A stretch of DNA of 64,000 nucleotides, from the NCBI GenBank assembly GCA_032154105.1, contig JALDYI010000004.1:17352-81351 (forward strand), written 5' to 3'. This document shows, piece by piece, positions 25,988 through 34,493 of this stretch. Each line of letters opens with the position of its first letter. The first letter of the stretch is position 1. A program made the translations under genes and the position numbers. This stretch comes from UBA6022 sp032154105. Lineage in GTDB: Bacteria; Patescibacteriota; Saccharimonadia; Saccharimonadales; Saccharimonadaceae. A model generated the notes under the pieces. The model was not told the DNA's origin. It did not search any database and worked only from the letters and a program-made list of their open reading frames with translations.

Positions 25988-26323
25988 ATGTTTCCATTAT
26001 CAACACTTCTCACCCCAATTTCTATTGCTCTGAGCCTCAGTACGGCGACTGGCGTGTTACTTCATGACACGAAGCTCGACAAGGCCGTTACTCTTGCGCC
26101 GGCGTTATCAGCTAGTCTTGATTCGGCTGATCGCAGCGTGAAGCTTGTCGGTGATCCTCACACGCATACTGAGCGTGGCTCATTGTCGCAGGCAGTGCGT
26201 GATATTAAGACACAGAATCCCCGTGTGCAACCTCGAACAACGGAGGATAAAAAGCATTTGATGCAAAAAAATGCACCGCGTGGGTATCATTCATTTGATA
26301 ACTACAATACTCCACTCGTCTAA
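25988..26323 (+). CDS. Small probably exported protein, unknown function
   Basis: 111 residues. The N-terminal 25 residues (MFPLSTLLTPISIALSLSTA) look like a signal peptide or anchor, though without lysines at the start. The rest is basic, histidine- and threonine-containing (GDPHTHTERGSL) and probably unstructured, ending in an aromatic/proline tail. A strong promoter and terminator frame it as a single-gene unit, so I think it is real despite lack of family recognition. No ribosome binding site is visible. Confidence 0.6.
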   Translation: MFPLSTLLTPISIALSLSTATGVLLHDTKLDKAVTLAPALSASLDSADRSVKLVGDPHTHTERGSLSQAVRDIKTQNPRVQPRTTEDKKHLMQKNAPRGYHSFDNYNTPLV

Positions 26324-26333
26324 TGTGGATATA

Positions 26334-26365
26334 AAAGAACGCCCAGTAAAACGGGCGTTCTTTTA
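26334..26365 (+). terminator. Rho-independent terminator
   Basis: AAAGAACGCCC and GGGCGTTCTTTT form a stem, followed by T residues. It may also serve the converging valS gene. Confidence 0.88.
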
Positions 26366-26382
26366 CTATAGAAGGCTGAATG

Positions 26383-28932
26383 TTACTTCAGGACTTCGAG
26401 TTCATGTTCAAGACGCTCGATGAGCGCTTTTTTGCTTTTAAGCTGCTCACGAGATTCTTCGACGAGTGCGGCTGGTGCTTTAGCAACGTAGCTCTCATTC
26501 GAGAGGCGGCCTTCGAGGTTGGTGACAAAGGCACGGTTCTCGGCGAGACGCACTTCGAGGTTCGACTGATGTTCATAGAGGGTTTCTTCATCGACATCGA
26601 GCCATGCTTCGCGGTTACTGGTGGCCAGTCGGAGCCCACGAGCTTGATCGGCTTCCCTGACCTCTTTAAGGCGGGCGAGGTGCTGAATAAGCTCGGCGTT
26701 GTCGGCGATTAGGCTATCTTGCTGGTAGAGCATAGTGTATTTCTGATTGCCAGGCAGCTCAGCGGTGACGTATCGAGCTTCGATGACAAGCTTTTGGAGG
26801 CGCTCAAACTCAGCGGCTGCTATATCGTCGTATGCTTTCGCTTCGGGCCAACGGCTCGTGATAAGCAGGTCGTTGTGCCAACTGAGAGTTTGCCAGATGG
26901 TTTCGGTCACGAATGGTGCAAATGGGTGAGCTAGTTTAAGGCTCGTGTCGAGTACCCATGCGAGCATGGCTGGATTATCTTGTTTCTTACTAGCTTCAAT
27001 GTACCAGTCGGCTACATTGTCCCAAATCGCATGATAAACACTCTCCCCTGCCTCGGCGAAGCGGTAGTTGTCGAGTTGCTTTTGGATGTCCTCAATCGAG
27101 TTGTTAAGTTCTCGAATAATCCAATGGTCAGCCAGGCTTTTTGCTTCTGGCTCCGTGGCTTGATATCCATCGCCTAGCTTGTCTTCAATAAAGCGAGCAA
27201 TGTTCCAGAGTTTGTTGGCAAAGTTACGACCGGCGACAACATTGGAGGTGGCGAATGCTTGGCTTTGACCAGCACTGCGGCTTGCGATGATGCCAAGGCG
27301 AAGTGCGTCCGATCCGTATGAGCTGATCATTTCCATAGGATTGATGACATTACCCTTACTTTTGCTCATCTTCTGGCCTTTTTCGTCGAGCACCATACCG
27401 TTCAGGTAGACGTTCTTGAACGGTATCTCATCGGTGACATAGAGTCCGAGCATGATCATACGAGCGATCCAGGCATAAAGAATGTCACCGCCAGTTTCCA
27501 TGACGGTCGTTGGGTAAAAGCGAGAAAGCTTACCCTTTGTTGTGAAATCTGTTGTGATGAATGGCCATTGACCACTTGAGAACCAGGTGTCAAATGTATC
27601 ATTTTCGCGACGATATGTTGTTCCATTAACAACGATAGTTTCGTTGTCTACTCGCTCATCGAAAATCCAATCGCTAGGGTTGTTGACGTTCTGGAGAGCT
27701 GGAATAGGAATCCCCCAGGGGATCTGGCGGCTAAGATTCCAATCTTTAATATTCTTCAGGTATTGCAATAAGGCACTTTTTCGGCTCGCTGGATAAAAGT
27801 TTATCTTCCCCTCCTCTATAGCTGAGATGGCGCGGTCGGCAAGTGGGCGCATCTTGATGAACCACTGATCTTTGATAAGTGGTTGAATTGGTAGCCCGCT
27901 CTTGAAGTCGTACCCAACCGTGTGCTCGATTGTTTCTTCGCCGCGGCGAAGTTCAAGTGCTTGGAGTGATGCGAGGACACGCTTGCGAGCATCTTCGACC
28001 GTGAGTCCCATAAACTGCGGTGGAACGTTGATCATTGTACCATCAAAATCAATGACCTGGATGCGCTCAAGATTATGACGCTCGCCTATCTCGAAGTCAT
28101 TTGGATCGTGGGCGGGAGTAATTTTCACCGCACCAGTACCAAAGTTCATGTCAACATAGTCATCGGCAATAACCGTAATCTCACGATCGGTCAGTGGTAG
28201 CTGGACACGTGTGCCAATAAGGTCTTTGTAGCGTTCGTCGTCTGGATGGACGGCAATGGCGACGTCACCAAGCATGGTCTCCGGGCGGGTGGTAGCGACA
28301 ATGATTTCACCAATCTTATCGAGGGTTGGATAGGCAATACTCCACAATGTCCCCTTCTCTGTCTTATGGTCTACCTCAATATCGGCGTAGCTTGTTTGGT
28401 ACTTTGTGCTGTAGTTGACGATACGCTCACCTCTGTAAATAAGTCCCTCATCCCACATTCGCTTGAAGGTGCCGTAAGCTGTGTCGATTACTTTTTCATC
28501 AAGTGTGAATACAAGATCATTCCATGAAGCACTTGCACCGAGGGCGCGAAGTTGTAGCTCCATGTTGCCACGTTGCTCTTCGACGAAGTTCCAGACCTGG
28601 CTATAAAGCTGTTCTCGTGTGAAATCGAATCGACTCTGCCCTTTTTTAGCTAATTCGCGTTCATATACAACCCATGTTTCAAACCCGGCATGATCGGCAC
28701 CGGGGATATATGCGACATCACGTCCTTTCATGCGGTGATAACGAACGAGAATATCCTGCAGGGCCACAATAAGGCCGTGGCCAATGTGAAGGTTTCCGTT
28801 GGCGTTTGGCGGCGGCATGACGATACTATAGGGTTCGCCCTCACCTGTTGGCTCAAATGCGCCCGAGGTTTCCCACATGGCATAGATATTCGGTTCATAT
28901 TGGTTCGGATCGTATGTTTTTGCTAATTTCAT
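26383..28932 (-). CDS. valS: Valine--tRNA ligase
   Basis: 849 residues, typical for ValRS. The class I signatures are HIGH at about residues 49-52 (NANGNLHIGHG) and KMSKSKGNV in the catalytic core. The editing domain sits between them (TTRPETMLGDVA). The ValRS-type C-terminal coiled-coil arm forms the last 60 residues or so. The enzyme charges tRNA-Val. No Shine-Dalgarno sequence is evident; a leader of about 110 bases with a long hairpin precedes the start (see 28961-29037). Confidence 0.97.
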   Translation of the reverse strand: MKLAKTYDPNQYEPNIYAMWETSGAFEPTGEGEPYSIVMPPPNANGNLHIGHGLIVALQDILVRYHRMKGRDVAYIPGADHAGFETWVVYERELAKKGQSRFDFTREQLYSQVWNFVEEQRGNMELQLRALGASASWNDLVFTLDEKVIDTAYGTFKRMWDEGLIYRGERIVNYSTKYQTSYADIEVDHKTEKGTLWSIAYPTLDKIGEIIVATTRPETMLGDVAIAVHPDDERYKDLIGTRVQLPLTDREITVIADDYVDMNFGTGAVKITPAHDPNDFEIGERHNLERIQVIDFDGTMINVPPQFMGLTVEDARKRVLASLQALELRRGEETIEHTVGYDFKSGLPIQPLIKDQWFIKMRPLADRAISAIEEGKINFYPASRKSALLQYLKNIKDWNLSRQIPWGIPIPALQNVNNPSDWIFDERVDNETIVVNGTTYRRENDTFDTWFSSGQWPFITTDFTTKGKLSRFYPTTVMETGGDILYAWIARMIMLGLYVTDEIPFKNVYLNGMVLDEKGQKMSKSKGNVINPMEMISSYGSDALRLGIIASRSAGQSQAFATSNVVAGRNFANKLWNIARFIEDKLGDGYQATEPEAKSLADHWIIRELNNSIEDIQKQLDNYRFAEAGESVYHAIWDNVADWYIEASKKQDNPAMLAWVLDTSLKLAHPFAPFVTETIWQTLSWHNDLLITSRWPEAKAYDDIAAAEFERLQKLVIEARYVTAELPGNQKYTMLYQQDSLIADNAELIQHLARLKEVREADQARGLRLATSNREAWLDVDEETLYEHQSNLEVRLAENRAFVTNLEGRLSNESYVAKAPAALVEESREQLKSKKALIERLEHELEVLK

Positions 28933-28960
28933 GCGGTAAGATTCTCAAGCTCAGATTATT

Positions 28961-29037
28961 CACGTGAAAAAAATGCACAAAACCACCTAGACGTTTTCCC
29001 GTGAAAACGTTATGGTTTTACTCCCATTTTTCACGTG
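28961..29037 (-). promoter_or_regulatory. Three-tier hairpin in the valS leader
   Basis: On the mRNA strand three nested inverted repeats can fold: CACGTGAAAAATG (29037-29025) with the CATTTTTTTCACGTG arm (28975-28961); AAAACCA (29019-29013) with TGGTTTT (28985-28979); ACGTTTTC (29010-29003) with GAAAACGT (28998-28991), loop ACGG. The upstream TATACT near 29052-29057 would place the structure in the 5' leader. The T-box consensus is not clearly present. Confidence 0.65.
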
Positions 29038-29088
29038 TTTGTTTTCACTATTAGTATACCACATTTTAGCCACTGCAAGAGTGGGTGA

Positions 29089-30009
29089 TTAGCGGCGATT
29101 TGCCACTGTTTGATAGAGGCGATAGAGGAGGTATCCGGGTCGTGAAACAGGAAAGTCCCAAGCTCCAACATAACTCACTGGTGTGCCGCCAAATGATTTC
29201 TTGAACTTTGTAAAGCCAGCCCAGCGATGCGTCGGATCGTCGGTTGGTGCGATGCCATAGAGGTCGAATTGGCCGAGGCTATGACGTTTCGCGTCGATAA
29301 TCATGTAGGCCAGAAGGGAATTGCCGGGGCTTAACTTGCGGTAGGCGTCGTCTGCACTGGCATGAGCGTAGTAGCGGGTTGTCTCGCTGTCGTAGGCGAT
29401 TGAAGTGGCAATTGGCGTGCCTTCGAGGGTGACATAGAACAACTGAGCGGCGCCAGTAGGGAAGAGTGCCTCGGCTTGAGCTTTGAAGTAGCTGTCGCTG
29501 TGGGCCCGAATACCATTTCGTAGGGCAACTTTGTGCATCATTTCGGTAAATATTGTGATGTCTTTAGGGTCTTGCGACACGTGCATTTCCAGGCCTTTTT
29601 TGGCGTAGTTTCGGTATAGGTTGCGGTTGTTTTGGTTCATGGCGGCCACAATATCGGCTTCGTCGGGAGAAAGATCAATAATCTGCGTATGTTCAGGTTG
29701 TAGCTGATTGTAGGTAACGCGAGAGAGCTTGAGTGACTGGAGGTCGTTCGATGTGACGGTGCCGGTTGGTTCGACGCGAATAAACGTGACGTTTTGCTCT
29801 TTTGCTAGCTTCTTGAGTGAAGCAAGTGCTTCGTCAAACGCAGCAGGGGTCTCGGCGTGGGGGCCGTACGGACAGTAAAGGCGCGTATTAAATCGCCCTG
29901 TCTCGAGGATGGCTTGATATGACCAATTTTTACCGTGGTCAGAGAAGACCTTTCGGCCGATTGATTCTTGGAAGTGCGCCCATGCTGTTGACTGAAGAAA
30001 GTGTGTCAT
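29089..30009 (-). CDS. FemAB/FemX-type peptidoglycan bridge aminoacyltransferase 1
   Basis: 306 residues with the double GNAT fold pattern of FemABX enzymes, which add amino acids from aminoacyl-tRNA to the peptidoglycan stem peptide. It starts FLQSTAWAHFQESIG and carries the family features NNRNLYRNYAKKG, YYAHASADDAYRKLSPGNSL, and FDLYGIAPTDDPTHRWAGF near the end. The serine/alanine/glycine specificity cannot be told. TATACT (30021-30016) lies six bases before the ATG. It is one of three paralogues in the window; the other two are at 35671-37703. Confidence 0.92.
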   Translation of the reverse strand: MTHFLQSTAWAHFQESIGRKVFSDHGKNWSYQAILETGRFNTRLYCPYGPHAETPAAFDEALASLKKLAKEQNVTFIRVEPTGTVTSNDLQSLKLSRVTYNQLQPEHTQIIDLSPDEADIVAAMNQNNRNLYRNYAKKGLEMHVSQDPKDITIFTEMMHKVALRNGIRAHSDSYFKAQAEALFPTGAAQLFYVTLEGTPIATSIAYDSETTRYYAHASADDAYRKLSPGNSLLAYMIIDAKRHSLGQFDLYGIAPTDDPTHRWAGFTKFKKSFGGTPVSYVGAWDFPVSRPGYLLYRLYQTVANRR

Positions 30010-30039
30010 GTGTTTAGTATACCGTAGTTATTATTACAA

Positions 30040-31095
30040 CTAATTATGATGTGCCCAGGCTGTTTTGGTCATAGAAAGGCTCGGTACAACCTCGAGATCT
30101 AGTGGGTCAACTGGTTGACTTTCCTGAGCGTAGTAGTAGCCGAGCGTGGCGATCATGGCGGCATTGTCGGTACACAGATTCATCGGCGCGTAGTCGATAT
30201 GAAGAGGAAGTCGCTCGGATAATTGGCGACGAAGTTCTTGATTGGCAGCAACACCGCCAGCAATGACCACCGATTTTGGCGAGTAGTCGCGAAATGCCAG
30301 TTGCGCTTTGTCGACGAGCGTTTCGACAGCGGTTCGCTGGAAGCTGGCGGCAAAGTCTGCGCGCTGGACATCATTGAGAAGCCCTGGGAGCTCGTGAGAG
30401 GGGAAAGTAAAGTCTACGCCCACTTCACGCTGAACGGCCCGCAAAACGGCTGTTTTAAGGCCAGAGAAGCTAAAGTTGTAGGGGTCTTTGAGTTTAGCTT
30501 TTGGTAACGTGTATTTATATGAATCGCCCTGGAGGGCGGCTGCGGCAACGCTTGGACCGCCAGGATAGGGAAGACCAATCATTTTTGCTACCTTGTCGAA
30601 GGCCTCGCCAACGGCATCATCTTGCGTTTGGCCGAGCAGTTCGTAGTCGCCATGGTCTTTAAAGAGAACGAGCTGCGAATGGCCGCCACTGACAATAAGG
30701 GCAAGCATCGGAAATTCCGGGGCTGTTTCGTTTAAAAAGTTCGCATACACATGCGCTTCGACGTGGTGAATGGGGTAGAGAGGTTTATTCTTAAGCGTGG
30801 CTAACGTACGGGCCGCTAGTGTACCGACAAGAAGCGAGCCGACAAGGCCAGGAGCGTAGGTGACGGCAATGGCGTCAATATCATCCCAGGTGCAGTTCGC
30901 CTCTGTAAGTGCTTGGTTGATGACTGGATTGATCACTTCAATGTGACTGCGCGCGGCAACCTCAGGCACGACACCACCGTAGACAGCATGAATATCGATT
31001 TGTGAGTTGACGACATTTGAAAGAAGCGTGCGGCCATCTTCAACGACGGACGCAGCTGTTTCGTCACAACTGCTCTCAATTCCCAAGACTCTCAT
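30040..31095 (-). CDS. tsaD: tRNA N6-adenosine threonylcarbamoyltransferase TsaD
   Basis: 351 residues, the usual length. TsaD transfers threonylcarbamoyl to A37 of ANN-decoding tRNAs, together with TsaB/TsaE. The metal-binding histidines are visible in HHVEAHVYAN (about residues 109-118), the start MRVLGIESSCDETAASV is classical, and the ATP-binding GGVAANQELR and DNAAMIA motifs are present. TATACT (31109-31104) lies eight bases before the ATG. It lies head-to-head with the cell-wall operon. Confidence 0.96.
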   Translation of the reverse strand: MRVLGIESSCDETAASVVEDGRTLLSNVVNSQIDIHAVYGGVVPEVAARSHIEVINPVINQALTEANCTWDDIDAIAVTYAPGLVGSLLVGTLAARTLATLKNKPLYPIHHVEAHVYANFLNETAPEFPMLALIVSGGHSQLVLFKDHGDYELLGQTQDDAVGEAFDKVAKMIGLPYPGGPSVAAAALQGDSYKYTLPKAKLKDPYNFSFSGLKTAVLRAVQREVGVDFTFPSHELPGLLNDVQRADFAASFQRTAVETLVDKAQLAFRDYSPKSVVIAGGVAANQELRRQLSERLPLHIDYAPMNLCTDNAAMIATLGYYYAQESQPVDPLDLEVVPSLSMTKTAWAHHN

Positions 31096-31207
31096 CTGTA
31101 ATTAGTATAGATCATTGATCATGATAATAAAATCGCCAACAGTGCCAGGTGAGGTGTTTGTTGAATTTAATCGAGAACGTCTGTTTATACGGTGCTAAAA
31201 TAGAAAC

Positions 31208-32515
31208 ATGAAACAGAAACTAGTTGATGGGGTAAGAAAAGTATTGCCGTCTGGTGTACTACAGAGTGTTGAAGAGGTCTATCGTCGTGGGCGCGTGCAG
31301 TTGGTGTCAGCCCGCTATGGCAATCCGGCAAAAAACCTAAGAGTGATCGCGGTAACCGGTACGAATGGCAAGACGACGACGGTGAACTACATCAATGAAA
31401 TCTTGAAAGAGGCTGGACTAAAAACGGCCATGTTTTCGACAGCTCTTATCGAGGTGGCTGGGCAAACACAGCTCAATGATCTTAACGCCACTGTCGGTAC
31501 AACGGCTCGCATGCAGCAGTTTTTCGCTGATGCTAAGAAGGCGAAGGTTGATTATGTTGTTCTTGAGATTACCAGTCATGCGCTGCAGCAGCACAAACTC
31601 GACACTGTGCCGATCGAAGTAGCGGTGATGACAAACCTGACACAAGACCACCTTGATTATCATAAAACGATGGAAGCGTACGCGGCGGCCAAGGGTAAAC
31701 TATTTGCCAACGAGCCGAAGTTTATCGTCCTTAATCGCGACGACGACTGGTTTGATTTCTTCGACAAGTTCCCAGCTGGTGCACAGAAGATTACTTATGG
31801 CACGCACGACGAAGCCGAGGCCAAGATTGATTATGTGAAGCTGTATAAAAAGGGAAGCGAAGCTCGCATTGTAATTGATCACCAGACAACGCTCGAGCTC
31901 GCGACCGCACTTCCGGGCCAGTTCAATGTCTACAATATGACCGCTGCAGCTTCAACAGCATATCTTCTAGGGGTGAAGCTCCAAGATATTATTGAAGGGG
32001 TGGCAAATCTTGAGGGCGTCCCTGGGCGCTTTGAGCGTGTGGCCGAAGGGCTGGGCTACGATGTGATTGTTGATTATGCTCATACACCTGATGCGCTTGA
32101 GAAATTACTTGAAGCCGCAAAATCGGTGACGCAAAATCGGGTTATCTTGGTATTTGGCGCGACCGGTGACCGTGATAAAGGTAAGCGCCCGATCATGGGA
32201 GAGATTGCAGCCCGGCTGGCTGATCGTATCATCCTGACTGACGATGAGAGCTACAGTGAGGACCCGCAGACGATTCGCGATGAAGTCATGGCGGGTATCG
32301 AGCAAGCTGGTGGTGGCGCGAAGACAACCGAACTCGGTGATCGACGCGAGGCGATCGAAAAAGCACTCGGTATTGCTAAAAAGGGCGACACCATCCTTAT
32401 TACCGGTATGGGCCACGAACAGTTCCGTATTGTGAATGGTGAACGCCTGCCGTGGAACGACGGCGACGTGGTGCGTGAGATTGTTGATCTCCACGGCCAA
32501 GCTAGCAAAAAATGA
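31208..32515 (+). CDS. murE: MurE-like Mur ligase lacking the first domain
   Basis: This ATP-dependent ligase adds the third amino acid to the UDP-MurNAc peptide. The P-loop VTGTNGKTTTVNYI lies at about residues 49-62, instead of near 110 in E. coli MurE, so the first (UDP-substrate) domain is absent or replaced by about 45 residues. The middle domain (ITSHALQQHKLD, TNLTQDHLDYH) and the third domain (VIVDYAHTPDALEKLL, GDRDKGKRP) are intact. At the position of the DNPR motif that selects diaminopimelate the sequence reads DDESYSEDP, so the amino acid added is probably not meso-DAP. TAAAAT (31196-31201) lies six bases from the ATG. It heads the cell-wall operon. Confidence 0.9.
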   Translation: MKQKLVDGVRKVLPSGVLQSVEEVYRRGRVQLVSARYGNPAKNLRVIAVTGTNGKTTTVNYINEILKEAGLKTAMFSTALIEVAGQTQLNDLNATVGTTARMQQFFADAKKAKVDYVVLEITSHALQQHKLDTVPIEVAVMTNLTQDHLDYHKTMEAYAAAKGKLFANEPKFIVLNRDDDWFDFFDKFPAGAQKITYGTHDEAEAKIDYVKLYKKGSEARIVIDHQTTLELATALPGQFNVYNMTAAASTAYLLGVKLQDIIEGVANLEGVPGRFERVAEGLGYDVIVDYAHTPDALEKLLEAAKSVTQNRVILVFGATGDRDKGKRPIMGEIAARLADRIILTDDESYSEDPQTIRDEVMAGIEQAGGGAKTTELGDRREAIEKALGIAKKGDTILITGMGHEQFRIVNGERLPWNDGDVVREIVDLHGQASKK

Positions 32516-32526
32516 TATACTAACAG

Positions 32527-33801
32527 ATGATGAAACTTTCTCGTACGAGGATAAAAAAGAAACTCTATCTTGTGGTAGCGAGCTATTTCCGCTTTTTTGC
32601 GGCTGCTTCGCTGCGACGATGGCACCCTCGTGTTGTGGCGGTGACAGGTTCGGTTGGTAAGACAACACTCTTAAACCTGCTTGAGGTGCAGCTTGGTGGC
32701 CGCGCGCATTATTCGCACAACGCCAACAGCTCGTACGGTATCGCGTTTGATATTCTCGGCATGACCGGTGTGACCGGTTCGAAGTTGAAGTGGCTGTACT
32801 TATTTATTGCGGCGCCACTACGCTCGCTTTTTTTTGCCCACAGCGAACAATTTTATGTTGTTGAGATTGATGGCGAACGGCCGAAAGAGACAGAATTTTT
32901 GGCGTCGTGGCTAAAGCCTGAGGTGACACTATGGGTGAGTGTCGGGCGAACACACGCCGTATATTTTGACGATCAAGTAAAGCACGGTCTCTACCCGACG
33001 GTCGAAGATGCAATTGTGCACGAATTCGCATGGTTACCAAAACACACAACAAACCTCGTGGCATACGACGGCGACAATAGCCTTTTGCAAACTACCATGG
33101 CGACAATAGACAATGTGTCGAGTGCTGCCGTGTATAGCTCAAGTCTGACGCGCTACAAGGCATGGGCGCATAAAACCGAGTTGACAGTAAACAGTCATGA
33201 GTATGTGTTCTCGCAGCCAATGCCCCGCGAAGTGTACATTCAACTGGCCCTTCTATCTGAGTTTGCCGCGTATCTTGGTGAGGCGCCGGTGACTGATCTG
33301 TCGTCCTACGTACAGCCGCCAGGACGAAGTAATTTTTACGAGGGCAAGCGCGGTGTTAAGTTGATCGATAGCAGCTATAACGCGCACCTTATCAGTATGG
33401 AATCGGTCATAGGTTTATTCCGAGAGCTTCAGGCTGATCATAAGTGGATTGTAATCGGCGACATGGTTGAACAGGGTGTGGGCGAGGCTGATCAGCACGA
33501 GAAGTTGGGACGATTGCTACGCGCGGCCGATTTTGAGCGCTATATCCTCGTGGGACGACGTACGCAAAAACACACGTTGCCAGAGCTTGATCCGGCAAAG
33601 ACGGTCTCATTCTTGCACCCGAAAGACGCTGCTATCTATCTTGATCAACGCACAACAGGCGGTGAAACAATTTTATTTAAGGGTAGTCAATATCTTGAGG
33701 GTGTCGTCGAACATCTTCTGGCCGATCCAGCACAGGCGGTAACCTTGCCACGGCAGGAAAAGGCGGCCAAGAAGCGACGCGCAAGCTGGGGGCTGGCATG
33801 A
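32527..33801 (+). CDS. murF: MurF-like Mur ligase lacking the first domain
   Basis: 424 residues. An N-terminal amphipathic/hydrophobic segment precedes the P-loop VAVTGSVGKTT (about residues 37-47), again about 60 residues earlier than in classical MurF. MurF-type motifs LIDSSYNAH (compare DDSYNANP) and VIGDMVEQG (compare LGDMLELG) are present. It probably joins the terminal dipeptide to the UDP-MurNAc-tripeptide. TATACT (32516-32521) lies five bases before ATG 32527, straight after the murE stop, so an internal leaderless transcript is possible. An ATG at 32530 is an alternative start. The stop overlaps the next gene's start (ATGA). Confidence 0.85.
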   Translation: MMKLSRTRIKKKLYLVVASYFRFFAAASLRRWHPRVVAVTGSVGKTTLLNLLEVQLGGRAHYSHNANSSYGIAFDILGMTGVTGSKLKWLYLFIAAPLRSLFFAHSEQFYVVEIDGERPKETEFLASWLKPEVTLWVSVGRTHAVYFDDQVKHGLYPTVEDAIVHEFAWLPKHTTNLVAYDGDNSLLQTTMATIDNVSSAAVYSSSLTRYKAWAHKTELTVNSHEYVFSQPMPREVYIQLALLSEFAAYLGEAPVTDLSSYVQPPGRSNFYEGKRGVKLIDSSYNAHLISMESVIGLFRELQADHKWIVIGDMVEQGVGEADQHEKLGRLLRAADFERYILVGRRTQKHTLPELDPAKTVSFLHPKDAAIYLDQRTTGGETILFKGSQYLEGVVEHLLADPAQAVTLPRQEKAAKKRRASWGLA

Positions 33802-34493
33802 GCAAGAAATTATATATCGTCCACGGCTGGACGTATTCGATCGAACCGTGGACAGCGACTGTCTCGATTCTTCGCTCTGAAGGTGTAGAGGTAAAACAGC
33901 TACGCGTGCCAGGACTCACAGACCCAAGTGATAAGGTGTGGACAATCGATGAGTACGTCGAGTGGCTACGCGGCGAGATTGCCGATGATCCGAATCCGAC
34001 AGTACTCGGGCATTCGAACGGTGGACGCATCTCCCTCAATCTTTTGTCGGCAACCCCTGATCGATATAAGAAGCTCATTCTACTCAATAGTGCGGGTGTC
34101 TACGAGAATCCTGGTGCGGTCTCGTTGAAGCGCCGAGTGTTTCGATTTGCGTCAAAAGCCCTGTCTCCGCTTCGACGTATTCCACTGGCTCGCAAGGTGG
34201 TATATCGGCTGCTTGGGGCTGGTGACTACAACCAGGCGCCGCCGAACATGAAACAGACGCTCCATAACATGCTCGAGAGTGATAAGAATCTAGCAATTGA
34301 ATCTGTAACGACGCCAGCCACGATACTGTGGGGCAGGAAAGATACAACGACACCGATTGGTCAGGGGCGAAAGATGGCGAAATTATTGCCACATGCGCAG
34401 CTGCATGAATTTGACGATTGGGCGCATGCACCGTATATTACGCATCCAAATGAGCTAGCCACGGCAATTCTCGCTGCGCTGGAGGAGAAATAA
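33798..34493 (+). CDS. Alpha/beta hydrolase
   Basis: 231 residues with a complete alpha/beta hydrolase triad: nucleophile elbow GHSNGG (about residue 72-77), Asp in WGRKDTTTP and His in DWAHAPYITHP. It is encoded inside the cell-wall operon, overlapping both neighbours (ATGA and TAATG), so it may act on a peptidoglycan precursor, lipid carrier or teichoic-like substrate. The substrate cannot be read from the sequence. Confidence 0.85.
   Translation: MSKKLYIVHGWTYSIEPWTATVSILRSEGVEVKQLRVPGLTDPSDKVWTIDEYVEWLRGEIADDPNPTVLGHSNGGRISLNLLSATPDRYKKLILLNSAGVYENPGAVSLKRRVFRFASKALSPLRRIPLARKVVYRLLGAGDYNQAPPNMKQTLHNMLESDKNLAIESVTTPATILWGRKDTTTPIGQGRKMAKLLPHAQLHEFDDWAHAPYITHPNELATAILAALEEK

Noticed and set aside
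28933..29057. T-box riboswitch before valS
   Set aside because: The leader is only about 110 bases and the AGGGTGGNACCGCG-like core is not clearly present; only a short AGGTGG similarity exists. The simple nested hairpin fits better.
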